Assembly: GCF_037024155.1 (NCBI RefSeq)
Contig: NZ_JAYKTS010000003.1
Coordinates: 178,449-242,448, forward strand
Direction of reading: 5' to 3'
DNA from: Bacillus sp. 2205SS5-2
Lineage (GTDB): Bacteria; Bacillota; Bacilli; Bacillales; Bacillaceae_K
DNA length: 64,000 nucleotides
Each line of letters opens with the position of its first letter. The first letter of the stretch is position 1. Shown piece after piece: positions 17,487 through 27,001 of this stretch. The translations under genes were made by a program, and so were the position numbers. The notes under the pieces are model-generated. The model did not search any database. It had not been told where the DNA came from and was given only the letters and a program-made list of their open reading frames with translations.

Positions 17487-18263
17487 GTGACCTCCGAAAG
17501 TAAGTTAGTTGATTTGCTTAGTATATCATAGCGTTTTTTTTATGCAAAAGTAGAAAAGATTTTTTTCTTTCACATTTTGAAGCTAGAGCAAGAATTTGAA
17601 GACAGATTTTGACGCCAACTAGAAAGAAGGGTGGGTCTCAGAATTGATATTTGCTCAAAGTGACATTTATAAAATATACCAGCTTTTAATGTGTCATGAA
17701 AAAACAGTAAGAGAGGAAGTAGGCTGAAAAGGTCTCAATCAATGTTTGATTTGTTCAGTAAAATGAACAGAAAAATGATGAATGTTCTTGAACGGGTGAA
17801 GAAATAGCCTTTCCTAATGAAAAATTCTTCATTAATAAATAAGAAATCATCCGAAAAAAACTGACTGGTTGTTTTTTCTTTGAGCAAATAACAAAAAAAG
17901 TTAAAGAAAAGGGTCATTTGAAAAGGAAAAAATCCGCAACAAGTAGAAGAGTTGTAGGAATTTTCAATTTAAAGATAAATACCCGAAGCTTCTTCAAGTG
18001 TAAAATGAATCGATAGTTAACTGAACATGATATGATAATGATAGGCTGTTTTCGCAAAGATTGTGACTTTTCGAATAAAAAGGAATCCCTTGACTTGTAT
18101 GATTTCGTGCTCTTTTCCTAATGAAAAATTCTTCATTTCTAGATTAAAAAGAAGAATTCAATCGAAAAAACCCTACTGCCTGTTTTTCTTTGTGTCAAGA
18201 GCAACAATGTATACGAAAAGAGCCTAATGAAAAGAAATACTAATAGAAAGAGGGGTGCAGAAT
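17487..18263. other. Long gene-free region with two long-subtype family A elements
   Basis: 777 bases with no credible gene. It contains a partial long-subtype family A element (17808-17890, sharing CCTAATGAAAAATTCTTCATT with 18116-18136) and a complete one at 18044-18224. The rest is AT-rich DNA in which I see nothing. Confidence 0.6.
18044..18224 (+). repeat. Family A repeat, long subtype, full copy
   Basis: Begins GGCTGTTTTCGCAAAGATTG and ends AACAATGTATACGAAAAGAG-CC. Interior matches the inverted copy at 2125-2305. It ends 40 bases upstream of the aldo/keto reductase start. Confidence 0.88.
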
Positions 18264-19253
18264 ATGATAACTGAAACAAAGGTTCCTCTTCGTCGATTGG
18301 GCGAAAGTGATTTGGAAATTTCAGCACTTGGTTTAGGCACATGGCAGTTTAGTAAAGGAAATAATATGGTTGGTCGATATTGGTCTGATGTCAATGAAAC
18401 CGATATCGAGAAAATTGTTGAGGTAAGTTACAGCGGTGGAATCAACTGGTTTGATACCGCTGAAGTGTATGGAAAAGGAAAATCAGAGGAAGCTCTAGCA
18501 TTAGCACTTAATAAGCTTAAAGATGGCGGAGAAAAGGCCTTCATTGCGACAAAATGGTGGCCATTATTTCGAAAGGCCGACTCAATTATTAAAACAATTG
18601 ATGAACGAATTGTTACATTAAAAGATAAAAAGATTGATTTATACCAAATTCATCAGCCATACTCGTTTTCAAGTGTAAAGGCGGAAATGGATGCACTAGC
18701 GGAATTACTGAAGCAGGGGAAAATTCGTTATGCAGGTGTAAGTAATTTCAATGAAGCAAAAATGAGAGAAGCGCATGCAGTCCTAAAAGAGCACGGTTTT
18801 CCGCTTGTTTCGAATCAAATGAAGTATAGTCTGCTGGATCGTCGAATTGAAAAAAATGGCGTATTACAAGCTGCCAAAGAGCTAGGCATGACAATTATCG
18901 CGTACTCTCCATTAGAACAAGGGCTGTTGTCAGGAAAATTTCATAAAAATCCTGAATTACTTCAAAATATTAAAGGAATGCGAAAGCATTTTTCTGCGAT
19001 CAAGCCTCAAAACTTGGAGAGAACGAGACCACTTATTGATTTACTTGATAAATTAGCAATTGATTATGGAGTATCAACAACGCAAATCGCTTTGAATTGG
19101 TTGATTCATTTTCACGGAGATACGATTGTGGCCATTCCAGGTGCATCTAAAATACATCATGCCGAACAGAATATTGGCACACTATCATTTAAATTATCTC
19201 AAAAGCATTTACAAGAGATTGATAGAGTCTCTAATAAAGTGGCTTTAAAGTAA
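18264..19253 (+). CDS. Aldo/keto reductase
   Basis: A 329-residue NADPH-dependent reductase of the (beta/alpha)8 AKR family. The catalytic tetrad is intact: Asp and Tyr in WFDTAEVYGKGKSEE, Lys in FIATKWW and His in LYQIHQP. The C-terminal cofactor site IVAIPGASKIHHAEQN is also typical. It reduces aldehydes or ketones; substrate unknown. The ATG at 18264 is 8 bases after GAGGGG, while a GTG at 18255 overlaps that site. Monocistronic with a strong terminator. Confidence 0.9.
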   Translation: MITETKVPLRRLGESDLEISALGLGTWQFSKGNNMVGRYWSDVNETDIEKIVEVSYSGGINWFDTAEVYGKGKSEEALALALNKLKDGGEKAFIATKWWPLFRKADSIIKTIDERIVTLKDKKIDLYQIHQPYSFSSVKAEMDALAELLKQGKIRYAGVSNFNEAKMREAHAVLKEHGFPLVSNQMKYSLLDRRIEKNGVLQAAKELGMTIIAYSPLEQGLLSGKFHKNPELLQNIKGMRKHFSAIKPQNLERTRPLIDLLDKLAIDYGVSTTQIALNWLIHFHGDTIVAIPGASKIHHAEQNIGTLSFKLSQKHLQEIDRVSNKVALK

Positions 19254-19265
19254 TTTCTGCTAAAA

Positions 19266-19310
19266 AACCACTCAATGAACGAACAGAACTTGTTCGTTCA
19301 TTGAGTGGTT
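19266..19310. terminator. Strong bidirectional terminator
   Basis: A perfect 20-bp inverted repeat (19266-19285 / 19291-19310) with a 5-base loop, A-rich before and T-rich after. It ends the aldo/keto reductase transcript and could stop the convergent adenine deaminase transcript. Confidence 0.9.
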
Positions 19311-19475
19311 TTATTTGTCCTGGAAATGGACAGTATTTATTAATGACTATTTTCGCTTTCGTATATATTACCGCTCTTAAAGAAAGAGTTTAGGGCAACA
19401 TTAAGAATTTCTTTGGTGGAAATCATCGTCAAAATAAAGAACTCCATTAACAATTAATATTTACAAGAACGAGCC

Positions 19476-21203
19476 TTAGACATCGATGCTGACATCTATA
19501 TATTGAAAGGTGGTGACGTCGAACAATCCCATATCTGTAAGCTTAATTTCAGGTATAACTGGAAGGGTTAAAAAGGATAGAGTCAAAAACGGATTGAAAA
19601 GGGGATGAAATCCTGATTGGCTCATAACATTTTTTAAATGTAGTAGCTTTTTGTTCACTACGTAGAATGATTCTTCTGACATCAACCCGCCTAGTGGAAG
19701 AGAAACGGAAGCCTTGACTACGCCATTGACTACATACACTAAACCACCCTTTAATTCTGCTAATGCTTGAATGGCAGCCAGCATATCAGTATCGTTTGTA
19801 CCAGTGACTACGAGATTATGTGAATCATGAGCAATGGTCGTGGCGATAGCTCCTTGTTTTAATCCAAAGCCCTTCACAATTCCTAGTCCAATATTCCCGG
19901 TTCCTTTATGCCTTTCAATAACAGCTAACTTCAATTGATCCTTTTTTGGGGAAGGGGAAAATTGTGAGTTTGTTACCGTCACTTTTCCGATTATTTTATG
20001 GGTGTGTAAACGGTTTGGAACAATCTCAATCACATGAGCATTAATAGAGGTGAGTGGAATCTCTAAATGCTTTGTGGTTAGTTTGGGAAGGTTGATCGTA
20101 TTGGTTAAGGGAGCGGGTACCGAATTTTTCTTTATTTTCCTTCCAACGTAGACACCATTTTCAGCTACAAGTTGGCCTGCCTTATACACTTCCTTGATGT
20201 TAAATGATTCTAGGTCATCTACCAATATTAGGTCTGCATCATACCCCGGGGCAACTGCGCCTTTCGAATGATGACGATAGCATTTTGCCGCGTTTAGTGT
20301 AGCCATCGTAATCGCAATCATAGGCTCTAGGCCGTGTCGGATGGACAGGCGAACATTATGATCAATACTCCCCTCTTTTAGTAAATCATCCAAATGCTTA
20401 TCATCGGTGCAAAACATGCAATTTGACATATTGTGAGGTGTTACAACTTCGATTAATGAGAGTAGATCTTTAGCAACTGAACCTTCACGAATTAATAGTG
20501 ACATTCCTCTTTGAAGTCGTTCTTTTGCTTCTAGAAAGGTAGTAGCCTCATGATCGGTTTTAATCCCAGCAGTACGATATACATTGATTCCATCAGATGA
20601 TAATCCTGCACCATGTCCATCTATTAGAGTTGAAAGAAGGAGCTTATCCAATATGTTTGAATTGGTCGCCTTTACAGCAGGGAAATCCATCACTTCAGCC
20701 AAGCCAATAACCCGATGATTTCGTAAAAAGGGTGCTAAATCTTCCGCGTGTAGAGTAGCGCCATTATGTTCATAGGAAGTTGCAGGAACGCTTGATGGTA
20801 GCATAAAAAATATATCTAACGGGATCCCCTCGGAGTTTTCAATCATATATTGAATTCCAGTTGTTCCAGCGACGTTCGAAATTTCATGAGGATCTGTAAT
20901 GGCTGTAGTTACCCCGTGCGGAAGAACGACTTTAGAAAATTCTGAAGGTGAGATTAAAGAGGATTCGATATGAACATGTGCATCAATCAAGCCAGGATAA
21001 ATATACTGACCATTGACATTAATGACTGAATTTCCACTTTATTCTCCGATGCCAACAATCTTTCCATCACAGATAGCAACATCGCCAATGATGATCTCCC
21101 CGTTGAAAACATCGACTATTTTTCCGTTTTTCAATACTACATCAGCTAGAATGTCTTTACCCGCAGCCTCAATATTTTGTGCTAATTGTTTTTTTGAAAG
21201 CAA
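19476..21203 (-). pseudogene. Adenine deaminase gene with an in-frame stop
   Basis: Read through, the frame would encode 575 residues, the normal length of the AdeC/Ade amidohydrolase that turns adenine into hypoxanthine. It opens with a TTG at 21203 (LLSKKQLAQNIEAAGKD) 9 bases after AAAGGAG. After codon 54, in the stretch KIVGIGE-stop-SGNSVINVNGQYIYPG, a TAA (21039-21041) stands where homologs have an amino acid, often Tyr. There is no frameshift: the 16 codons after it join directly to the metal-binding LIDAHVHIESS. The rest, including GTNDTDM and the C-terminal domain, is undamaged. A TTG at 20990 could restart translation but would lose the N-terminal beta domain. Either a recent mutation or a sequencing error. 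Confidence 0.85.
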
Positions 21204-21496
21204 ATAAACCCTCTCCTTTGGGTGGTGTGAACCGAATGAGTAAGAGAAGGTAGGACAAAGCAAACCTCACTTCCTCGTAGGCAAACCATTTTAGGTAGTT
21301 TGGTAGAAACTTTTGAACCATAATTCTAATATTATACGAGTAGTACTGCGAAATTATTCGAAGTGCAAGGGTATTGCATATCATTTTAATAGGGTCTAGG
21401 ACCACTGTCATAATATTTTTGGTAGTAACCCCCTCTTAAACTTAAGAGAAAATCAAGTTACAATAGTATTTATCTGATAACGAGGGGAGAGGAATT

Positions 21497-22630
21497 ATGA
21501 ATAAACAATTTTTAATTATCAAGCTTTTGTTTATAGGCATACTAATATTCCCAGCAGATAGTAATGGAGAACAAGGGTTTTCTAAACTACCAGATCGGGA
21601 GTATTGGCAAGATGGAAAAATTTCCAAGGAATCGCTGACTTTGCTTATTAAGAATGGAAAAAGAGCGACAGATACTCCTGTCATTCTTGGATTTTATACG
21701 AAATACTATGAAGATGATGAAAAGTCATTAAATTCCTTATCAAACTATTATTCTTATATGAATGCAGTAGCTACCGCTACGTTCGAGGTTAACAATATGG
21801 GGGAAATTCTCGGAGAAATACCAACGGAGGGGTTAGCACTTGCAAAACAACATGAAGTAAAGCGATTCGCGACCATTCAAAATGGCTTCGATCCAGATTT
21901 AGCTCACACGATTTTAGCCAGTAATGAGAAAAGTAGTATGTTGATTCAAGAGCTTGTAAAATTAACAAAGGAAAATGGCTATACCGGAGTGAATGTAGAT
22001 TTTGAAAAAATGAATCCAAGTGATCGTCTGTTATACACAGAATTTATAGCGAATCTCTCTCTATCATTAGAAAAAGAACAGATAGATCTTATGATTTCCG
22101 TCCCTGCAAAAACAGGTGACTTTCCTGATAATGAGTGGATAGGAACATTTGATTACCATGAACTAGGAAAAAATGCTGATTATATCCAATTGATGACTTA
22201 TGATGAGCATGGCACCTGGGGAGAGCCAGGACCAGTAGCGGGAGTAAATTGGATGACAGATGTGCTCGACTACGCTGCCACACATATTGATTCTGAAAAG
22301 CTTTTATTGGGTATTCCTTCTTATGGTTATGATTGGAATTTAACGCTGGGAGCAGACCACAAAGCAGTTTCCCAAGCGGAAGTAGAGAACCTGCTTCTTG
22401 AAAAAAATTTAGCAGTACAGTGGGATGATCCCTCGCAATCACCATATGTTCATTATCAAGATGAACAGGAACAAATTCATGTTATTTGGTTTGAAAACAA
22501 CCAAAGTATCTCTGAAAAGGTGCATCTTGTTAAAAAATATAAATTAGCCGGAATTTCCATGTGGAGAATGGGATTAGAACAAGAATCCTTTTGGCAAAGT
22601 ATTGAAGAAACGTTAGAGCAATTTAATTAA
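21497..22630 (+). CDS. Glycoside hydrolase family 18 protein (YaaH-like)
   Basis: A 377-residue protein with an N-terminal signal peptide (LIIKLLFIGILIFPADS, about 25 residues) and a GH18 catalytic barrel. The active-site motif reads GYTGVNVDFEKM, with the catalytic Glu in the DxE position as in spore-cortex YaaH/YdhD-type N-acetylglucosaminidases. YIQLMTYDEHGTWGEPGPVAG is the next conserved block, and the last strand carries GISMWRMGLE. No LysM domain is present, unlike YaaH itself. Likely acts on peptidoglycan outside the membrane. ATG follows GAGGGGAGAGG. Confidence 0.88.
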   Translation: MNKQFLIIKLLFIGILIFPADSNGEQGFSKLPDREYWQDGKISKESLTLLIKNGKRATDTPVILGFYTKYYEDDEKSLNSLSNYYSYMNAVATATFEVNNMGEILGEIPTEGLALAKQHEVKRFATIQNGFDPDLAHTILASNEKSSMLIQELVKLTKENGYTGVNVDFEKMNPSDRLLYTEFIANLSLSLEKEQIDLMISVPAKTGDFPDNEWIGTFDYHELGKNADYIQLMTYDEHGTWGEPGPVAGVNWMTDVLDYAATHIDSEKLLLGIPSYGYDWNLTLGADHKAVSQAEVENLLLEKNLAVQWDDPSQSPYVHYQDEQEQIHVIWFENNQSISEKVHLVKKYKLAGISMWRMGLEQESFWQSIEETLEQFN

Positions 22631-22689
22631 TGTGAATAGGATTTGTATTTGTTATTTTAAGAGGAACCTCCTATTTTGTATAAGTGCCC

Positions 22690-23766
22690 TCAATTTGTTT
22701 CACCATATTCAGAGGGGACGTTTTTGACTGTTGGTAGAGTAAGAGTCACTTTAGTGCCAAGGTTTTCTTTGCTTTCTACTAGAATATGCCCTTGATGGTA
22801 TTCAATAATCCTTTTGCAAACCATTAAACCCAAACCTGTTCCTTTTTCTTTAGTCGTATAAAAAGGCTCAAAAAGCTTTTTTTGTCGTTCCAATGAGATT
22901 CCGGTTCCCCCATCTTGAATTTTGATCGTATACCAGTGCTCGTCAACTTTTTTTAAAGAAATGTGAATATCTCTTTTAGTTTCAAGTGATGCGTCAATGG
23001 CATTTTGAAGGAGATTGATTAGTACCTGCTTAATTTGATTACCATCACACTCACCTTCAATCGAGCTGTCAATCGCTGCTGTAATCGAAATGCCTTTTAG
23101 CATGGCCTCTGGTTTTATTAAATTGAGGACACCGTATAGTAAATTAGAAAGATTATGTTTGCAAATCTTAATGTTTTCGTGCGGTTTTGCAATCATCATA
23201 AATTCGTTCACGATACTATTAATTCTATCTAATTCATCTAGCATAATTTCTACGTATTGTTTCAGGTGATCTTCTTGCACCTCTTTTTGAATCATCTGTG
23301 TAAATCCTTTTAAAGAGGTAAGTGGGTTACGGATCTCATGTGCGATACCGGCTGCTAATTCGCCTACCATAGCTAGTTTCTCTGTCTTTTTGATTCTTTC
23401 TTCGTTTTGCTTCTCTTTGGTAATATCAATCGCAGTACCAATCACTTCAACTACTCTATTGTTTTTTTTATAGGGAGTTAAGGTTGCCATATAATAAATA
23501 TCATTTATATGCCCTTCATAATTGGTCACTGATCCAGACCAGGCCTCCTCATAAATAGCTGATTTTTGTTCAGCTTGAGGATGAGGAATAATGTCATCAA
23601 GGGATTTCCCTAAGATAAGTTCTGGAGATAGATTCATCTTTTCTAATAATTTCCCTTCACAAAATGTGTGAATAAATCGATTCTCTTTTTTAATGAATTT
23701 AAATACAAATCCATTTTGAAATGGAATAAAATCGTAATAATCAATAGTTGATTTAGGAAACTTCAT
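22690..23766 (-). CDS. PAS-domain sensor histidine kinase (sporulation Kin-like)
   Basis: A 358-residue cytoplasmic kinase: one PAS domain (about residues 15-120), then a HisKA domain with the phosphoaccepting His in GIAHEIRNPLTSLKGF, and an HATPase domain with the N box (LINLLQNAID), G1 (DGGTGIS), F (FEPFYTTKEKGTGLGL) and G2 boxes. There is no response regulator next to it, so it is an orphan kinase, as the phosphorelay kinases of Bacillaceae are. The ATG at 23766 follows GGGGTGA; an ATG seven codons upstream has no site. Confidence 0.88.
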   Translation of the reverse strand: MKFPKSTIDYYDFIPFQNGFVFKFIKKENRFIHTFCEGKLLEKMNLSPELILGKSLDDIIPHPQAEQKSAIYEEAWSGSVTNYEGHINDIYYMATLTPYKKNNRVVEVIGTAIDITKEKQNEERIKKTEKLAMVGELAAGIAHEIRNPLTSLKGFTQMIQKEVQEDHLKQYVEIMLDELDRINSIVNEFMMIAKPHENIKICKHNLSNLLYGVLNLIKPEAMLKGISITAAIDSSIEGECDGNQIKQVLINLLQNAIDASLETKRDIHISLKKVDEHWYTIKIQDGGTGISLERQKKLFEPFYTTKEKGTGLGLMVCKRIIEYHQGHILVESKENLGTKVTLTLPTVKNVPSEYGETN

Positions 23767-24007
23767 GTGAATTTTCACCCCGTTCATAAATTAGACTAAG
23801 AATGTCTATAAACATTCGACTAAAAACTAGTTTATTCCTTCAATTTTCTATTTTTTGTGAATGTGTTGGGTGGTTAAATAAATTGAATGATAAGTATCAA
23901 ACTGAAGATCTGAGGTTATTTTATAGAAAAAATTGGTTATTTTTTACGAGTTAGTATGTAAATGTAACGGAAGTTGTGGTAGAATTATCCTAGTAATCAA
24001 TAGAATA

Positions 24008-24097
24008 TGTACGTGGGCAAACTAATTGAAAGATTAGGACGCAAAGCTAAAGGGGCTAATGCTGTGAAAGATAGCAATGCCAGCCAGTTGCGAGTAT
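24008..24097 (+). ncRNA. Cyclic di-GMP-I (GEMM) riboswitch
   Basis: The conserved GEMM-I core is present: GGGCAAAC, a GAAA tetraloop-type hairpin (CTAATTGAAAGATTAG), then GGACGCAAAGC, and a second helix with GCCAGCCAGTTGC at the 3' side. It lies directly upstream of a terminator and of an EAL gene, so it senses the very messenger the downstream genes make and degrade. Whether ligand binding promotes or blocks termination cannot be read off without folding. Confidence 0.93.
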
Positions 24098-24115
24098 AAG
24101 GATTTTATTTGTACT

Positions 24116-24144
24116 GCTGCCCTTAAAAATGGGCAGCTTTTTTT
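24116..24144 (+). terminator. Riboswitch expression-platform terminator
   Basis: GCTGCCC and GGGCAGC form a 7-bp stem with an 8-base loop followed by seven T residues, 18 bases after the c-di-GMP aptamer and about 140 bases before the EAL gene. Confidence 0.9.
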
Positions 24145-24286
24145 GATGTATTAGTATGGTCAACTTCGAGAACATTGGGTAGAACCTATGAGGCTATTAG
24201 CAGTCCGTTATGTGATTCAGACGGCAGTCCACTCTCAACTTATATAATACTCTTGAATAGAGGGGAAGGAGAGACAAGAAATATTT

Positions 24287-25033
24287 ATGATGAATATTCC
24301 GATTGAAAAAGTGATAAGAGAGCGGCTGTTTACACATGTCTTTCAGCCAGTGCACTTAGTTCATACAGGTGAAATTATTGGGTATGAGAGTTTAATTAGG
24401 TGTGGGTTTTTTTCATCCCCGCAACATTTATTTCAGAAAGCATTAGAGGAAGGGTTGTTGTTTGAGCTAGATTGTGCATCTATGCTTGAAGCAATGAGGG
24501 TCTATAAAAACCACTACAAAGATGAACTGATATACCCTAGACTATCTGTCAATGTTTATCCCTCAACACTGACCAATCCGCTATTCCAGGAGTTCTTAGA
24601 TTCTGTTATTTCAGAAGTTAAATATCCATTAAATCGAATTGTGTTTGAAATTAGCGAAGCGGCGACCACCGAGTGTTTTGAGGTATTAAATGATCGGATT
24701 GTCTATTTAAAGAATGTAGGTGCTTTAGTAGCATTGGATGATTTAGGAAAGGGACAATCTACGATTCGGACTGTCATTGAGTTAGAACCAAGTATTATCA
24801 AGTTAGATCGATATTTTGGAAAGAACCTAGCAAACCACGCACGAAAACAACATTTTTTGAAAAGCCTCGTTTATTTTTTAGCAAATGATCATATAGTTCT
24901 CGAAGGGATTGAAACAGAAGCCGATTTAGCATTTGCTCGAAAAATAGGCGTCCATTTTGGTCAAGGTTACTATTTAGGTAAACCCCATAATGTCGAGAAC
25001 TGTGAGTCATTTCCTTTGAATTTTCTACCTTAA
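24287..25033 (+). CDS. EAL-domain c-di-GMP phosphodiesterase, riboswitch controlled
   Basis: A 248-residue protein that is a bare EAL domain without sensor. The motif is ESL rather than EAL (GYESLIR, about residues 26-32), but the other metal and substrate residues are present: Asn in VNVYPSTL, Glu in FEISE, Asp-Asp in ALDDLGKG, Lys in IKLDRYF, Glu in EGIET and GQGYYLGKP. It is therefore likely an active phosphodiesterase hydrolysing c-di-GMP to pGpG. It is the first gene after the c-di-GMP riboswitch and is followed 61 bases later by a GGDEF gene. The start has GGGGAAGGAGAGA upstream, at a rather long distance. Confidence 0.88.
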   Translation: MMNIPIEKVIRERLFTHVFQPVHLVHTGEIIGYESLIRCGFFSSPQHLFQKALEEGLLFELDCASMLEAMRVYKNHYKDELIYPRLSVNVYPSTLTNPLFQEFLDSVISEVKYPLNRIVFEISEAATTECFEVLNDRIVYLKNVGALVALDDLGKGQSTIRTVIELEPSIIKLDRYFGKNLANHARKQHFLKSLVYFLANDHIVLEGIETEADLAFARKIGVHFGQGYYLGKPHNVENCESFPLNFLP

Positions 25034-25094
25034 CTATCATGAGAAAATTACTTCCAAGAAGCAAATAATTATGGAAGATTAGGTGATGAATGCA

Positions 25095-25739
25095 ATGAAT
25101 TGGCATGGTCGTATTTGGGTGATAGGCTCCATTACAGGGTTTGGTTCGTTGTTTATCATAATAAGGTATCTGACTTATAAGAATATCTATTTTTCCGGAA
25201 TAGCGGATTATTTTCTTCTCGCAATGTTCTTTTTACTATGTACCTTAGGCTTTCTTTTAGGGTATTATTTTGACAAATATCGGTATGTTGCTCACATGGA
25301 CGTACTGACTAATCTAAGGAATCGTTATTTCTTAACGAAGGCCTTTGAGAGACGAAAAAAGAGTCAAATTTCGTTTTTTCTTCAGTTTATTGATTTAGAT
25401 GATTTTAAGAGAGTTAACGATGTTTATGGTCATCAAGTAGGAGATGAAGCGCTCATATCGATCGCAAGCACGCTCAGGAAATATTTTCAGAAGGGAGATG
25501 TTGTTTGCAGATGGGGGGGAGATGAATTTGTAGTTTTAACCTCCGAGAAGCAACCAAATCTACAAAAAGCGATAACGAATGAATTGAAAACACTTTTGCC
25601 GAATGAAACCATCTCTCTCTCAATCGGAATAGTGAGTTATCCTGCTGACGGTGAATCACTCCAAGAGTTAGTGAGAACGGCTGATAAAAAAATGTACACA
25701 AATAAAATAGACAAAAAACGGTACGCAGCATGTGAGTGA
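25095..25739 (+). CDS. Membrane-anchored GGDEF diguanylate cyclase
   Basis: About 214 residues: two transmembrane helices at roughly residues 8-26 and 36-58 without a large extracellular sensor, then a GGDEF domain. The active site is intact as CRWGGDEFVVL, with DVLTNLRNRYF opening the domain and FIDLDDFKRVND carrying the first metal site. The inhibitory RxxD site is altered (QKGD), so product inhibition through it is not expected. It probably makes c-di-GMP. AGGTGA is 8 bases before the ATG at 25095; upstream in-frame starts at 25083 and 25086 overlap it. Probably cotranscribed with the preceding EAL gene under the riboswitch. Confidence 0.88.
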   Translation: MNWHGRIWVIGSITGFGSLFIIIRYLTYKNIYFSGIADYFLLAMFFLLCTLGFLLGYYFDKYRYVAHMDVLTNLRNRYFLTKAFERRKKSQISFFLQFIDLDDFKRVNDVYGHQVGDEALISIASTLRKYFQKGDVVCRWGGDEFVVLTSEKQPNLQKAITNELKTLLPNETISLSIGIVSYPADGESLQELVRTADKKMYTNKIDKKRYAACE

Positions 25740-25781
25740 TAAGAGGGAAATATCAAAAAAATTTTAGGATAATAAAAAGAG

Positions 25782-25942
25782 GCTGTTTTCGCAAAGGTTG
25801 TGGCTTTTCGTATCAGTTAATCATCTGTGATATAGCTTTGTTTCGGGCATCATTTCGTCTGTGTTTAATAGAAATCAACAATGAAATGGAGGATTTACTC
25901 AAAAATCAGATGAAATAGCCACAATGTATACGAAAAGAGTCT
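25782..25942 (+). repeat. Family A repeat, full copy
   Basis: GGCTGTTTTCGCAAAGGTTG to ATGTATACGAAAAGAGTC. One of the best preserved copies, with GATATAGCTTTGTTTCGGGC in the interior. It lies 43 bases after the GGDEF gene and accounts for half of the gap 25740-26051. Confidence 0.9.
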
Positions 25943-26051
25943 ACCAAAAGAATACTATAGTAGATTGTATGATATATTTATTTATAGGAAAATAGAATCA
26001 GTATTAACATACCTTCATAATTGTACATAAGTCACGATTTTAAGGAGACCT

Positions 26052-26765
26052 ATGAATATTTTTGATTTTTTTCAAGAAGATGTTATCTATCATGAATATC
26101 AACCATTATTTAGTTTAGATAGTGGAAATGAATTGTATGCTGTAGAAGCTCTCCTGCGCAATGCTTCAAATGTCAATCCGGAGAGTGTTTTTCAATCTGC
26201 GATACGAGCGAATATTTTATATAAGCTGGATACGCTTTCGATTCAAAAAGCGGTAGAATCTTTTTTGGACTCAAGTACATCTACTTGTAAATTGTTCCTA
26301 AATATATACATCACAACCATTTTGCATCCTAATTTCTTGCGTTTCTTTCAAAGCTTATTGCAACCACACCCGGACTTAGCTCATCGATTGGTATTAGAAG
26401 TGAATGAATCGAGTGCGGAAGAAATGTGGAATAATCCTTTACTCAAACAAAAATTGAATGAATTACGCCAGGTAGGAATTATGTTTGCAATCGATGATTT
26501 TGGACAAGGCTCTTCATCCATCAAAAAAGCCATTGAATATGAGCCAGAATGTATCAAGCTAGACCGCTATTTTGCTATCGATTTAGCTAAGGATGAACGA
26601 AAACAGCGCTTTTTATCTATGTTTAAATCCTTTTATGAAAAGGATACCATTCTCGTTTTAGAAGGAATTGAGACAAAAGAAGATTTGCTTGTTGCCCAGC
26701 AACTTGGAATAGATATAGGGCAAGGATATTACTTAGGAAAACCTAAAGCCCTTTTCGCAGGATAA
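26052..26765 (+). CDS. EAL-domain c-di-GMP phosphodiesterase
   Basis: A 237-residue bare EAL domain, clearly a paralog of the gene at 24287 (shared IKLDRYF, EGIET and IGQGYYLGKP). Here the canonical motif EALLR is present, with LNIY for the Asn, LEVNE, AIDDFGQG and the rest, so activity is expected. No sensory domain is attached. It is separated from the riboswitch pair by a repeat element but has the same direction, suggesting duplication of a local EAL gene. ATG follows AAGGAGA by 5 bases. Confidence 0.9.
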   Translation: MNIFDFFQEDVIYHEYQPLFSLDSGNELYAVEALLRNASNVNPESVFQSAIRANILYKLDTLSIQKAVESFLDSSTSTCKLFLNIYITTILHPNFLRFFQSLLQPHPDLAHRLVLEVNESSAEEMWNNPLLKQKLNELRQVGIMFAIDDFGQGSSSIKKAIEYEPECIKLDRYFAIDLAKDERKQRFLSMFKSFYEKDTILVLEGIETKEDLLVAQQLGIDIGQGYYLGKPKALFAG

Positions 26766-26797
26766 GCCATAGAGCTATAGCTCTATGGCTTTTTTTC
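26765..26797 (+). terminator. Terminator of the second EAL gene
   Basis: AGCCATAGAGC and GCTCTATGGCT form a perfect 11-bp stem with a TATA loop, followed by seven T residues. Confidence 0.92.
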
Positions 26798-26876
26798 CTG
26801 CTTTGTAACTCAAGTGTATACTGTTATTTCGCTATTATATAAACTGTCTGTGAGAAATCATCTTAATTGTTTAAGT

Positions 26877-26907
26877 GTCGGTCAATAGTCGTATGGTAGT
26901 GACCGAC
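26877..26907. promoter_or_regulatory. Inverted repeat upstream of the SDR operon
   Basis: GTCGGTCA / TGACCGAC, perfect over 8 bp with a 15-base loop, about 95 bases before the SDR gene. It is not followed by a T run, so it is more likely an operator or leader hairpin than a terminator. Confidence 0.4.
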
Positions 26908-27001
26908 GAAAGATCGAGTAAAAGTCTATCCTATTAGCCGAATCCTATTTCTTCTCTTTTTACTACAATAAATGTAACGAAAAGTTGAAGGGAGAAGGAA
27001 A

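Noticed and set aside
17735..17917. 60-codon minus-strand frame
   Set aside because: Overlaps a decayed family A element; Phe-rich low-complexity translation.
22089..22445. 118-codon minus-strand frame
   Set aside because: Antisense shadow of the GH18 gene without its own ribosome binding site.
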